Below, piece by piece: positions 1 to 9,042 of a stretch of DNA of 64,000 nucleotides. Both the position numbers and the translations under genes were made by a program. The stretch is from CAZVKN01 sp964627035 (GTDB lineage Bacteria; Electryoneota; AABM5-125-24; Hatepunaeales; Hatepunaeaceae): assembly GCA_964627035.1 (NCBI GenBank), contig CAZVKN010000001.1:62001-126000 (forward strand), written 5' to 3'. How positions within the stretch are numbered: the first letter of the stretch is position 1; every line of letters starts with the position of its first letter. The notes under the pieces were generated by a model, which made no database searches, was not told where the DNA came from, and saw nothing but the letters and a program-made list of their open reading frames with translations.

Positions 1-87
1 GTGTTTGACATTAACCGTCCGGGCAACCTGAATCGTGTGGTTGTCGGGGAAGATGTCGGAACATTAGTCAAGGAGGTTAAATCATGA
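1..87 (+). CDS. pyrH: UMP kinase, C-terminal end only (partial)
   Basis: The frame open from base 1 encodes the last 28 residues of a protein and stops at TGA 85-87. The residues (VFDINRPGNLNRVV, then GEDVGTLV) match the conserved C-terminus of bacterial UMP kinase, the enzyme that phosphorylates UMP to UDP in pyrimidine nucleotide synthesis. The stop overlaps the frr start (ATGA), and pyrH-frr is a very common gene pair, which supports the call. The rest of the gene lies outside the window. Confidence 0.85.
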   Translation: MFDINRPGNLNRVVVGEDVGTLVKEVKS

Positions 88-641
88 GCAGCGACATTAT
101 CCAAGACGGATCCATACGTATGGGGAAGACTGTTGCCAAAACCCGCGACGACATTCTCCATATCCGCATCGGGAAAGCTACACCGAATCTGCTCGATAGC
201 GTCAAGGTAGATTATTACGGGAACATGACGCCGATCAATCAGGTAGCAAATATCTCAACGCCGGAGTCGAGACTTCTCGTCATCCAACCGTTTGACAAGG
301 GTATGATCGGTAGTCTTGAAAAGGCTGTTTTGGCGAGTGATCTGGGATTGACACCTCAAAATGACGGTAGAGTTATTCGTTTGCCGATCCCTATCTTAAC
401 CGCAGAAAGACGTGAAGAGCTGATCAAAGTAGTCCGCCGAATGGCTGAAGACGGCAGAGTAGCTATTCGCAGCATTCGGCATGATGTCATTGACCAGATA
501 AAGGCTGCAGAAAAGGATAGCGAAATATCTGAAGATGACGCCCATAGATTGAAAGATCAGACACAAAAAGAAACCGATTCACATATTGGTGAAATTGATC
601 AAATACTAAAGTCTCGTGAAACTGAAATAAGAGACGAGTAA
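84..641 (+). CDS. frr: Ribosome recycling factor
   Basis: This 185-residue protein has the usual length of ribosome recycling factor, which with EF-G splits post-termination ribosomes so the subunits can be reused. Family features visible are the RIGKATPNLLDSVKVDYYG stretch near residue 30 and the charged helical C-terminal half forming the three-helix bundle. The start ATG at 84 follows an AGGAGG ribosome binding site about 8 bases upstream and overlaps the pyrH stop by four bases, so the two are translationally coupled. Cytoplasmic and normally essential. Confidence 0.97.
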   Translation: MSSDIIQDGSIRMGKTVAKTRDDILHIRIGKATPNLLDSVKVDYYGNMTPINQVANISTPESRLLVIQPFDKGMIGSLEKAVLASDLGLTPQNDGRVIRLPIPILTAERREELIKVVRRMAEDGRVAIRSIRHDVIDQIKAAEKDSEISEDDAHRLKDQTQKETDSHIGEIDQILKSRETEIRDE

Positions 642-713
642 ACCTATTAAATTCGTGTCCGTATTATATGGACCTAAAGATTTCTAAAAAAAGCAATATA
701 GAGGATATAAAAG

Positions 714-911
714 ATGGCATTGTACATCAATGAGGAATGCATCAACTGTGCTGCGTGCGAACCGGAATGCCCCACTGAGTCAATCATCGAAGGTGATGAG
801 TTCTTTGAAATTGACGAGGAAACCTGCACAGAGTGCGAAGGACACCATGATGAACCGATGTGCATTGAGGTTTGTCCGGTAGAATGCATTTTCCCGGTTG
901 AAGAAGACTAA
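714..911 (+). CDS. 2[4Fe-4S] ferredoxin, YfhL-like
   Basis: A 65-residue protein with two cysteine clusters: C9-x2-C12-x2-C15-x3-C19-P, and C38-x2-C41-x8-C50-x3-C54-P. The eight-residue spacer in the second cluster is typical of the YfhL/Allochromatium-type bacterial ferredoxins, which bind two [4Fe-4S] clusters and carry electrons in the cytoplasm. It is very acidic, as expected for a ferredoxin. It follows frr after a 72-base gap with a GAGG ribosome binding site, and is followed by a strong terminator, so it may be the last gene of the pyrH-frr transcript or have its own promoter. The redox partner is unknown. Confidence 0.9.
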   Translation: MALYINEECINCAACEPECPTESIIEGDEFFEIDEETCTECEGHHDEPMCIEVCPVECIFPVEED

Positions 912-922
912 TCCAAACAGTT

Positions 923-964
923 CAGCTCCCTTACTGTGCACCACAGAAGGGAGCTGACTCTTTT
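923..964 (+). terminator. Rho-independent terminator after the ferredoxin gene
   Basis: A 10-bp perfect stem (CAGCTCCCTT 923-932 with AAGGGAGCTG 947-956) is extended inward by CTGTG/CACAG, giving a long hairpin followed by ACTCTTTT. It sits in the 69-base gap between the convergent ferredoxin and uvrB genes and may serve both strands, although the T-rich tract is best on the plus strand. Confidence 0.85.
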
Positions 965-980
965 CCAAAAGACCCTGTAG

Positions 981-2960
981 TCAGTTTCCTTGCCTGAAGT
1001 TATCCTTCATTACATTTATCTTATCTCTAATTATAGCCGCTTTTTCAAATTCAAGAGTCTTTGCAGCGCGAAGCATTTCTTGCGTTAGTCTTTTTAATAG
1101 CTGCTGTCTTTCCTTTCTTCCCATCTTAATGTAATCATCTTTCTCAATCTTCTTCGATTCATCGGATTCATCCGTGAATGCGGAGTCAATACCTTTTTTA
1201 ATTGTCTTGGGAATAATTCCATACTTAGCGTTATTCGCCATCTGAATGGCTCGGCGCCGTTTCGTCTCCTTCATAACTGCCGACATGGAATCTGTAACCT
1301 TATCGGCATAGTAAATCACATTTCCGTCAACATTTCGGGCAGCACGACCGGCAACCTGCATCAGTGATCTCTCGCTCCTTAAGAAGCCCTCTTTGTCAGC
1401 GTCCAAAACGGCAACCAGCGAAACCTCCGGCAGATCGAGCCCTTCTCTGAGCAGATTAATACCGACGAGGACATCGAATTCAGCCAGTCGTAGATCTCTA
1501 ATTATTGCCACTCGGTCAAGTGAGCTTATTTCGCTGTGCAGATACCGTGCCCGGATCCCCGCCTGACATAGATATTCGGTCAGATCTTCTGCCATCCGTT
1601 TGGTTAAAGCTGTAACGAGCACACGCTCCTGTTTGGCTACCGTAACACGAATTTCTTCCATTAAATCATCAATCTGACCTTTTGTCGGTCTGACAGATAT
1701 TGGTGGATCCAACAGTCCGGTAGGTCTGATTATCTGCTCTATCACAACACTGTCAGACTTTTCTATCTCATAATCGGCTGGAGTTGCAGAAACGCAGATC
1801 GCACATGACACTTTGGTTTCCCACTCCTCAAGGGTCAAAGGTCTGTTATCCAAAGCTGAAGGCAATCTGAATCCGTGCTCTACAAGCACTCCTTTTCTGG
1901 AGCGATCGCCTCCTATCATTCCTCGGATCTGCGGGATTCCTACATGTGATTCGTCCATAATCAGCAGAAAGTCATCAGGGAAAAAATCAAACAGCGTCCA
2001 TGGCGGTTCTCCAGGATTCTTGCCGGAAAAGTAGCGTGAATAGTTCTCAATTCCGGTGCAGTAACCGGTTTCAGTGAGCATCTCCAGATCGAACCGCGTA
2101 CGCTGCTCCAACCTCATTGCCTCTACAATGTTACCTTTGCTTTTTAATTCCTCAACTCTGATTGTCAATTCCTCACCGATGTCCTTGATAGCTTCCTCAA
2201 TCCGGAGTGGGGAAGTGATAAAATGTTTTGAGGGGTAGATAGCTGCGCGCCGAAGCTCTGTGAGGATTTCCCCTGTCAATAGATTCACCCTTGTTATCCT
2301 CTCAATTGTGTCCCAGGAGACTTCGATTCTAAGCCCATAGTCGTCATACGCGGGATGAATTTCGATCACATCACCTCTGACCCTGAAGGAACCTCGCACC
2401 AGCTCAAAGTCATTGCGGTTATACTGGATGTCTATCAATTGGTTGAGCAGTTCACGTCTGTTTATCTCCTGATTGACCTCAAGGAGTAAAAACTGTGCTT
2501 TATACTCTTCGGGGGAACCGAGACCGTATATCGAAGAAACGGAGGCTACTATAATGACATCACTCCGTTCAAACAAGGAGCTGGTCGCTCGCAGTCGCAG
2601 TTTATCAATCTCTTCGTTTACTTCGGTCTGTTTTTCGATATAGATGTCACTATGAGGGAGGTAGGCTTCCGGCTGGTAATAATCATAGTAGCTGATAAAG
2701 AATTCAACGGCATTGGACGGAAAGAACTGTTTGAATTCGCCATAAAGTTGTGCAGCGAGAGTCTTATTCGGCGACATCACCAAAACCGGCATGTTGAAAT
2801 GTTCAATGATGTTAGCAACCGTGTATGTCTTTCCGGATCCGGTTACACCGAGTAGAGTCTGGAACCGCCGTTTTTGCTCCACACCTGCAATTAACTGTTT
2901 TATCGCATTCGGCTGGTCGCCTTGTGGTGAGTAATCACTGACTAACTTAAACTTTGCCAC
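981..2960 (-). CDS. uvrB: Excinuclease ABC subunit B
   Basis: 659 residues, normal length for UvrB, the DNA-loading helicase-like subunit of nucleotide excision repair that receives damage from UvrA and recruits UvrC. Visible landmarks: Walker A GVTGSGKT at residues 38-45, the damage-verifying beta-hairpin region YYDYYQPEAY at about 90-99, the DESH box near 335, helicase domain 2 motifs (GINLLREGLDLPEVSLVAVLD and QVAGRAAR), and a C-terminal UVR motif (about 620-655) that contacts UvrC. No other uvr gene is in the window. It ends convergent to the ferredoxin gene. A degenerate intergenic repeat lies just upstream of it. Confidence 0.98.
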   Translation of the reverse strand: MAKFKLVSDYSPQGDQPNAIKQLIAGVEQKRRFQTLLGVTGSGKTYTVANIIEHFNMPVLVMSPNKTLAAQLYGEFKQFFPSNAVEFFISYYDYYQPEAYLPHSDIYIEKQTEVNEEIDKLRLRATSSLFERSDVIIVASVSSIYGLGSPEEYKAQFLLLEVNQEINRRELLNQLIDIQYNRNDFELVRGSFRVRGDVIEIHPAYDDYGLRIEVSWDTIERITRVNLLTGEILTELRRAAIYPSKHFITSPLRIEEAIKDIGEELTIRVEELKSKGNIVEAMRLEQRTRFDLEMLTETGYCTGIENYSRYFSGKNPGEPPWTLFDFFPDDFLLIMDESHVGIPQIRGMIGGDRSRKGVLVEHGFRLPSALDNRPLTLEEWETKVSCAICVSATPADYEIEKSDSVVIEQIIRPTGLLDPPISVRPTKGQIDDLMEEIRVTVAKQERVLVTALTKRMAEDLTEYLCQAGIRARYLHSEISSLDRVAIIRDLRLAEFDVLVGINLLREGLDLPEVSLVAVLDADKEGFLRSERSLMQVAGRAARNVDGNVIYYADKVTDSMSAVMKETKRRRAIQMANNAKYGIIPKTIKKGIDSAFTDESDESKKIEKDDYIKMGRKERQQLLKRLTQEMLRAAKTLEFEKAAIIRDKINVMKDNFRQGN

Positions 2961-2997
2961 TAATGAGTTCTTTAATATATTCGGTAAATGTCTTGCA

Positions 2998-3070
2998 TGT
3001 CATTCTGGACTTGATCCAGAATCCAGTCCTGTATTGACTTTCTGGATTCTCGTCTGCACGGGAATGGCGA
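2998..3070. repeat. MITE-like intergenic palindromic repeat (TGTCATTCTGGA type)
   Basis: The gap between uvrB and the proline dehydrogenase gene holds a roughly 73-base element that begins TGTCATTCTGGACTTGATCC and ends CTGCACGGGAATGGCGA. It has a small hairpin (CTGGA/TCCAG around CTTGA) and imperfect terminal inverted repeats. It resembles the short 'CATTCCGGACTTGATCCGGAATCC' palindromic repeats I know from many bacterial genomes. Only one copy is visible here, so its repeat status rests on that resemblance. Confidence 0.6.
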
Positions 3071-3115
3071 ATAAAGATTGAAACAGTGAATATCTCAAAG
3101 GTCTTATTAATGTCT

Positions 3116-4021
3116 CTAACTGCTCTTCATTCCTAAGAAATCTTTGATCACATATTCACTAATTTTGGGGTTTTCTTTTAATCGTCGAATAGAGTAGGGA
3201 TACCACTCTTCGCCGTAAGGCACGTAAACTCTCAATCTATGCCCCGCATCGAGGATTATCTTTCGGAGATCTTCAGCAACCCCAAGCAGCATCTGAAATT
3301 CATACTGTTGAGGCTCAAGTTTTAGCTCATGAATAATCCTGAGTGCTTCCCAAACTGTCTGTTCGCAGTGTGTTGCGATGCCGACATAGCATCCTCTTGA
3401 AAGAAGTTCCCTCAGTATCAGACCAAAATTGTTGATGATTATTTCACGATTGTGATATGCAATTTTGTGATCTTCACGGTAAATGCCCTTACAAACCCGC
3501 ACATTGGCTCTGCTTTTCGCTAACTTTGATGCATCGGACAACGTGCGTCTGAGATAAGACTGTATAACTATTCCCACGTTATCATACTTCTCTTTCAATG
3601 AATAGAACATATCAAGCGTGTCATCAGTGAAAGGGCTGTCCTCCATATCAATGCGAACAAAGTTGCCGAGTTCTTTCGCATGTTTTACGATCTTTTCAAT
3701 CAACTCAATGCAAAATTCAGGTCCGTTTGTCAGTCCCATGTGCGTAGGCTTAAGGGATACATTCGAATCAAGATTGTGTTTTTTTATTGTGTTTAGAATC
3801 TCTATGTATGTTTCAGATGCTTCTATCGCATGCTGCTTATCATCGGAATGTTCTCCAAGCAGATCTATGGTAGTTATAGCACCAAGGCTGTTTAACTTCT
3901 TTACAGTGGTGATAACCTCATTCAAAGTCTGCCCGGCAATGTATCGTGATGCGACCTTCATAACCAAATATTTCGGCATTGTAGGTACGACGCTACTGAC
4001 TATTTTATTTATCAGATCCAT
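3116..4021 (-). CDS. Proline dehydrogenase (monofunctional)
   Basis: 301 residues, matching stand-alone proline dehydrogenases: an FAD-dependent (beta/alpha)8 barrel that oxidises L-proline to pyrroline-5-carboxylate. Diagnostic stretches are NFVRIDMEDSPFTDDTL, VRVCKGIYRED and, near the C-terminus, the RVYVPYGEEWYPYSIRRL block that contributes substrate-binding arginines. The partner P5C dehydrogenase, fused in PutA of many bacteria, is not in the window. The next gene on the strand (TPR protein) ends 20 bases upstream, so they may be cotranscribed. The symbol putA/putB/fadM varies by lineage and is left blank. Confidence 0.93.
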   Translation of the reverse strand: MDLINKIVSSVVPTMPKYLVMKVASRYIAGQTLNEVITTVKKLNSLGAITTIDLLGEHSDDKQHAIEASETYIEILNTIKKHNLDSNVSLKPTHMGLTNGPEFCIELIEKIVKHAKELGNFVRIDMEDSPFTDDTLDMFYSLKEKYDNVGIVIQSYLRRTLSDASKLAKSRANVRVCKGIYREDHKIAYHNREIIINNFGLILRELLSRGCYVGIATHCEQTVWEALRIIHELKLEPQQYEFQMLLGVAEDLRKIILDAGHRLRVYVPYGEEWYPYSIRRLKENPKISEYVIKDFLGMKSS

Positions 4022-4041
4022 TCTATTCGAACTCCGGCAGT

Positions 4042-5130
4042 TTAATTGTCTCTGTCACTTTGCATTAAGCTCTCATCCCGCATACGATTTAACGCTTCAA
4101 TATCCTTTTTCTTTCTCGACCTGACCACTGGATCAAGTTTTAATTTAAGCGCAGTATCACTCAGTTCCAATACCATATTGTAGTCACCGGTAGCATGATA
4201 CGCACTTGTCAAAAAGTATAAACAAGTTAACTCATTGTAATGATTATTTCGCTCGTATAAACGTACGGATTCGAGGATTGAGCTGAATACCGGTATTGCT
4301 TCCTTCCATCGCTTTGAGTATGAGAGTGCTTTTCCGAGACACCAAAGAAATGCGCGGCGGTTGGGATACTGTTCTAAGGATTGTCGCGATCGTTTGACAG
4401 CGCTGTCATAATCCTTGTTCTCCAAATCTATCCATGCAAGGCTGTTTCGTGCTGCAACCGGAGTGAGAGTACCACGATCAACTGCGGTTTGAATGTTGTT
4501 CAGTCCTTCTTCGCGCTGGTCCGATATTATGCCGAGGCTTCTCAAGATACCGGCGCTCTTGCTTCGATAATAGCGATACATTCCCAAACCGTAGTAAGCA
4601 TCCCAAAATGTCGGATCCAGTGTATTTGCCTTCTCCAGATAGTGACCTGCCCGCAAAGTTCGCCTTAAATGGCTGTATAGCTTGCCCTGACGTTTCAGCA
4701 CCAAGCCACAGTACATATCCGCCATGCCGAGATAGTAGAGCAAATATGCAGACGTATCGGGATTCATCTCAAGGGTTTGATCACGGACTATATTACACGC
4801 ATTCAGTATCGCCTGATCGTCAAGATTGTCTTCAAAGTCTATAGCCCTTCCGCTTAGTACAGTTGCACTCAACAAGTAACCATACGGGTTTGCAGGATAC
4901 TGTGTGATAAGGCTGTCAATGAGGTGGAAGGCATTATCATACTCCTCGTTGGTTGCCAGTTCAATGATAACTGAGCTTAATGTGTGAGAAACAGTGAATT
5001 CTGTTATTGATTCTGACGACAGACATGCAGTAATAGGTACTAACAACAGAGCAAGCAGTATAACGAGTTGTTGCTGAAAGGCGTGCAATAATTTCGTAGT
5101 TGTATGTTTCGGAGTCAGTATAGTTTTCAT
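4042..5130 (-). CDS. TPR-repeat protein, probable lipoprotein
   Basis: 362 residues. The N-terminus (residues about 15-37) is a hydrophobic segment ending in ITAC, which fits a lipobox, so I infer export and lipid attachment, although a plain signal peptide is possible. The rest is helical with TPR-like repeats: pairs of helices with motifs such as LGMADMYCGLVLKRQGKLYSHL, YYGLGMYRYYRSK and FLTSAYHATGDYNMVLEL. It resembles outer-membrane-associated tetratricopeptide proteins found in FCB genomes, but I do not recognise a specific function. It lies 7 bases upstream of the dtd stop and 20 bases before proline dehydrogenase, so all are probably in one transcript. Confidence 0.75.
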   Translation of the reverse strand: MKTILTPKHTTTKLLHAFQQQLVILLALLLVPITACLSSESITEFTVSHTLSSVIIELATNEEYDNAFHLIDSLITQYPANPYGYLLSATVLSGRAIDFEDNLDDQAILNACNIVRDQTLEMNPDTSAYLLYYLGMADMYCGLVLKRQGKLYSHLRRTLRAGHYLEKANTLDPTFWDAYYGLGMYRYYRSKSAGILRSLGIISDQREEGLNNIQTAVDRGTLTPVAARNSLAWIDLENKDYDSAVKRSRQSLEQYPNRRAFLWCLGKALSYSKRWKEAIPVFSSILESVRLYERNNHYNELTCLYFLTSAYHATGDYNMVLELSDTALKLKLDPVVRSRKKKDIEALNRMRDESLMQSDRDN

Positions 5131-5137
5131 TGCAGTA

Positions 5138-5584
5138 TCATTTCGGAGATTCGAGAATTATGGTGACAGGACCGTCATTGATAAGGTCAATCTTCATGTG
5201 AGCACCAAACTTCCCTCTCTGTATCGGTTTGCCAAGATTGTCTGCAAGCATCTCACAGAATTCATCGAATAGGCTTAATGCTTCTTTGGGCTTAGTTGCA
5301 TTGACGAAAGAGGGACGGTTTCCTTTTTTAGTATCAGCACAGAGTGTGAATTGTGAAACAGCAAGCAGCTCACCGGAGACATCATTCACGCTCAAATTCA
5401 TCTTTTCGTTGTCATCTTCAAATATTCGCAGATTGCATATCTTCTTTGACATCCAAATCAGGTCATTCTGAGCATCACTATCAGCGATACCGACGAGCAG
5501 CAGCAGACCGCTGTCAATAGATGCAATTTTATCGCTGTTAACCTGTACAGAAGCACAACTGACCCTTTGAATGACAACTTTCAT
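5138..5584 (-). CDS. dtd: D-aminoacyl-tRNA deacylase
   Basis: 148 residues, typical for Dtd, a dimeric enzyme that removes D-amino acids (and glycine from tRNA-Ala) mischarged onto tRNA. The two signature motifs are present: SQFTL at residues 77-81 and NDGPVT at 136-141 (the cross-subunit Gly-cisPro pair). The first strand MKVVIQRVSCASV is also canonical. It begins 4 bases after the dnaE stop, implying cotranscription with dnaE. Confidence 0.97.
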   Translation of the reverse strand: MKVVIQRVSCASVQVNSDKIASIDSGLLLLVGIADSDAQNDLIWMSKKICNLRIFEDDNEKMNLSVNDVSGELLAVSQFTLCADTKKGNRPSFVNATKPKEALSLFDEFCEMLADNLGKPIQRGKFGAHMKIDLINDGPVTIILESPK

Positions 5585-5588
5585 ATTG

Positions 5589-8500
5589 CTATGCCACCGT
5601 GACCCGTCCCTTGCCGACCAGATCGGTCAGGTCATTCAGGAAGTCTCGGTGTGGTCTGATCAAGTATTTACCGATTTTGAATGTTCTTTCTTCTCCGTTG
5701 CGATACAGCAGATTCAAATAAAGCGGACAGTTGCCGGGATTGTTTGACATCATCCGTTCTAACCTGACAATCAGCGGTTCAGTTAGATACGAATGTGGGA
5801 GTTTGATTTTTACCATTTTACCAAGCTGTTCAGCGGCACTTTCAAGCTCAATTATCCGCTCGATTCTTATCTTCGGATCTTCATTGTCATTGTTTCGGGA
5901 AGTTATTCCCTGAACACAGACAAGTTTGTCAGCAACTGTCAGATGACTGAAAGTTTCCACATTCTGAGGCATCAGCAGACACTCTATTGATCCGGTCGGA
6001 TCCTCCAACTGAAGAATGCCCATCATGTTCCCACGTTGAGTTTTCTTGAGTTTGAAGGAAGTGATTACCCCAGCAATCTGTATCTCGCTGTCACTCTTCA
6101 TATTACTCTTGTGTTCAAGTTTGTGACTCGATAAGCCCTCAGTTTCATACTCAAACTGCTCCAATGGATGGCTGGTCACATAGTATCCCAACATCTCCTT
6201 TTCAAAAGACTGCTTTTCCGCCGGTGACCATTTTTCTGTCTTCCTCGGAGCAGGCGGAAGCAGGGTCACAGCGTGATTGCTATCACCCAAACCTCCAAAA
6301 AGCGACTTCTGCCCTTTTAGTTTTTCGTCCTGAATTGCCTGAGCGTACGCTACTGCACCCGGCACAGAATTGAACAGTGCTGCCCGATTTTTATCTATAG
6401 AGTCAAATGCACCTGCGTAGATTAAACTTTCGATACTCTTCTTGTTGACCACTCGAAGATCAATTGATGCGAGGAAATGATGCAGTGAAGTGAATGTCCC
6501 GACCTTGCTTCGCGATTCGATCATCTCGTTTACTGCCGCAGCACCAATGTTCTTAACTGCGATCAGACCGAACCGTATTCCGTCATCGGTTGCAATGAAC
6601 GCTATTTCACTCTCGTTAACATCCGGAGAAAGTATCATGACATCATTACTTCGACATTCGTTCAGCAACGCCATCATCTGATCCGGTCTGCCGGTGCGCA
6701 CTGTTAAACATGCTGCAAGATAATCTGCCGGATGGTGAGTCTTCAGATACGCACATTGGTAAGCTATCAGGGCATATCCGGCAGCATGCGCCTTTACAAA
6801 ACCGTAATCAGCAAATTTCTCGCACGCATCGTAAATAGCAGTTGTCGTCCTTTCGTTAACTCCACTCTCCACACATCCGTTCTTAAACTCATCTTCCAAT
6901 GATTTCATCAGGTGCATCTTCTTCTTGCCCATTGCCCAGCGTAGCACATCAGCCTTGCCCAAGCTGAATCCGGCAAGATCTGTGGCGATCTTCATCACCT
7001 GTTCCTGATAGGTGATCACACCGTATGTTTCTGCAAGTATCGGTTCAAGCTTTTCATGCAGGAACTCAGTTTTAATTTTGCCATGCTTCCGCCTGACATA
7101 TGTGTCAATCTCCTGCATCGGACCCGGTCTGTACAGGGCATTCATCGCGATAAGGTCTTCAAGGCGTGTAGGCTTCAGCTTCATCAGATTTTCACGCATT
7201 CCTGACGATTCAAACTGAAACACGCCTTTTGTCTGTCCGCTGCCAAACAGATCATAAGTATCACTGTCATCGAGTGGAATCTTATCGAGATCAACCTCTA
7301 TTCCTTTTTTTTTTAGTGATTTTACTGTCAAGTCCAACTCAGTAAGAGTTTGCAAACCGAGGAAGTCCATCTTAAGAAGTCCGAATCCATCCACCCAGTG
7401 CATGTCGTATTGGGTATAAAGCTCCTGATCGTCACCGGCTTGCTTATATATCGGCATGTAATCCATCACTGGACCGGGACAAATCACAACTCCTGCAGCA
7501 TGTGTACCCGAATGTCGCGTTGATCCTTGAATAATCCTTGCGTGATCAAAGACCTCCTGATATCTTGGATCAGAATTGATAAGTTGTTTCAGTTCAGGTA
7601 CTTCTTCAACTGTTTCTGTTAGAGGCTTGTCCTTGCCACCCGGTTGAAAGGGGACCAATTTAGCAAGTTTGTCACTTTCCCCAAAGGTGAGACTGCAGAC
7701 TCTCGCTACATCCCTGATGACAGACTTTGCAGCCATTCGCCCGAAAGTTGTAATTCGACAGACGTTTTCCTCACCATATTTCTCACGGACATAAGTGATG
7801 ACTTCCTCACGGCGATTGTCGGCGAAGTCTATATCAATATCCGGAGGTGAGATTCGTTCTGGATTTAGAAATCGCTCGAAGATCAAACCGTATTTCAGAG
7901 GATCAAGATTGGTTATCCCAAGAGAATAAGCAGTCAGGCACCCTGCGGCTGAACCTCTACCGGGACCGACAGGTATGTCACGGTCTTTAGCCCACCGGAC
8001 AAAATCAGCCACAATCAGGAAATAGTTCGAGAATCCGGTCTCTTCAATGACACTCAATTCAACATTTAACCGCTCAATTGCCTCAGGTGGGGGAGAGGAG
8101 CCGTACCGTTCATCCAATCCTTCGAATGAAAGTCGCTCAAGGTATCTGTGCGCAGTAAGTTCCGGCTCATCCGGCAGAGTAAAGATAGGAAAATGATGCT
8201 CACCGAGTGGCAGTTCAATATCGCACTTTTCCGCTATTTCAAGAGTTGTGTCAACCGCTGCGGGGTAATCATGGAACAGCTCACGCATCTCATCATCACT
8301 CTTCAGATAGAATTCTTCAGATGCAAATCGGAGCCGACTCTCTTCGTCTCGCTTTGATTGAGTTCCGATGCAAAGCAATATATCGTGAGCAGAAGCATGT
8401 ACACGTTTCAGGAAATGGGAGTCGTTTGTAACCACCAATTTAATGTCACTCTCTTCAGCGAACTGGGCAAGGTGAGGTATAATGTGTTCCTGTTCATCAA

Positions 8501-9035
8501 TGCCGTGCCGTTGGATCTCAAGATAGAAGTCATCACCAAATATTTCTTTATAGAATGATACAGCTTTATTTGCACTATCGAGATCTCTATTATTGATGTG
8601 CTGTGGAATCTCGCCCTGCAGGCAACTGGATAGACAGATCAAACCTTCGCTATATTTTCTCAGCAGCTCTTTGTCAATGCGTGGTTTGTAATAGAATCCG
8701 CTTAAAAAGGCTTCACTGGTCAGTTTTACCAGATTGTGATATCCGATCAGATTTTTGACAAGCAACACCTGATGATAACGGAGTTCCCCCTCACGTCCAG
8801 GTTTCTTTATTCTGCGCGATTCCGGAGCCATGTATAGCTCACAGCCGAGTATCGGCTTTATCCCTGCTTCACGCGCTTTTGTGTAGAATTCAGGAGCGCC
8901 AAACATGTTGCCGTGATCTGTCAGTGCGACGGCTGGTGCACCCTGTTTAACTGATATGCGGATAAGCTCCGGAAGCCGACATGCACCGTCAAGAAGGCTG
9001 TAATCAGAGTGGTTGTGGAGGTGAACGAAACTCAT
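5589..9035 (-). CDS. dnaE: DNA polymerase III subunit alpha
   Basis: 1148 residues, the size of DnaE1, the replicative polymerase catalytic subunit. Domains: N-terminal PHP domain (residues about 3-210, HNHSDYSLLDG and ALTDHGNMFG), polymerase palm with GPGRGSAAG at 357-365 and PDIDIDF at 398-404 supplying the catalytic aspartates, fingers, helix-hairpin-helix (about 740-860), and an OB fold (IQIAGVITSFKLKKTQRGN near 970) before a C-terminal region. The PHP His/Asp residues look intact, so a proofreading or structural metal site may be retained. It sits between the pseudouridine synthase gene (7-base gap) and dtd (4-base gap). Confidence 0.98.
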   Translation of the reverse strand: MSFVHLHNHSDYSLLDGACRLPELIRISVKQGAPAVALTDHGNMFGAPEFYTKAREAGIKPILGCELYMAPESRRIKKPGREGELRYHQVLLVKNLIGYHNLVKLTSEAFLSGFYYKPRIDKELLRKYSEGLICLSSCLQGEIPQHINNRDLDSANKAVSFYKEIFGDDFYLEIQRHGIDEQEHIIPHLAQFAEESDIKLVVTNDSHFLKRVHASAHDILLCIGTQSKRDEESRLRFASEEFYLKSDDEMRELFHDYPAAVDTTLEIAEKCDIELPLGEHHFPIFTLPDEPELTAHRYLERLSFEGLDERYGSSPPPEAIERLNVELSVIEETGFSNYFLIVADFVRWAKDRDIPVGPGRGSAAGCLTAYSLGITNLDPLKYGLIFERFLNPERISPPDIDIDFADNRREEVITYVREKYGEENVCRITTFGRMAAKSVIRDVARVCSLTFGESDKLAKLVPFQPGGKDKPLTETVEEVPELKQLINSDPRYQEVFDHARIIQGSTRHSGTHAAGVVICPGPVMDYMPIYKQAGDDQELYTQYDMHWVDGFGLLKMDFLGLQTLTELDLTVKSLKKKGIEVDLDKIPLDDSDTYDLFGSGQTKGVFQFESSGMRENLMKLKPTRLEDLIAMNALYRPGPMQEIDTYVRRKHGKIKTEFLHEKLEPILAETYGVITYQEQVMKIATDLAGFSLGKADVLRWAMGKKKMHLMKSLEDEFKNGCVESGVNERTTTAIYDACEKFADYGFVKAHAAGYALIAYQCAYLKTHHPADYLAACLTVRTGRPDQMMALLNECRSNDVMILSPDVNESEIAFIATDDGIRFGLIAVKNIGAAAVNEMIESRSKVGTFTSLHHFLASIDLRVVNKKSIESLIYAGAFDSIDKNRAALFNSVPGAVAYAQAIQDEKLKGQKSLFGGLGDSNHAVTLLPPAPRKTEKWSPAEKQSFEKEMLGYYVTSHPLEQFEYETEGLSSHKLEHKSNMKSDSEIQIAGVITSFKLKKTQRGNMMGILQLEDPTGSIECLLMPQNVETFSHLTVADKLVCVQGITSRNNDNEDPKIRIERIIELESAAEQLGKMVKIKLPHSYLTEPLIVRLERMMSNNPGNCPLYLNLLYRNGEERTFKIGKYLIRPHRDFLNDLTDLVGKGRVTVA

Positions 9036-9042
9036 ATATGTG

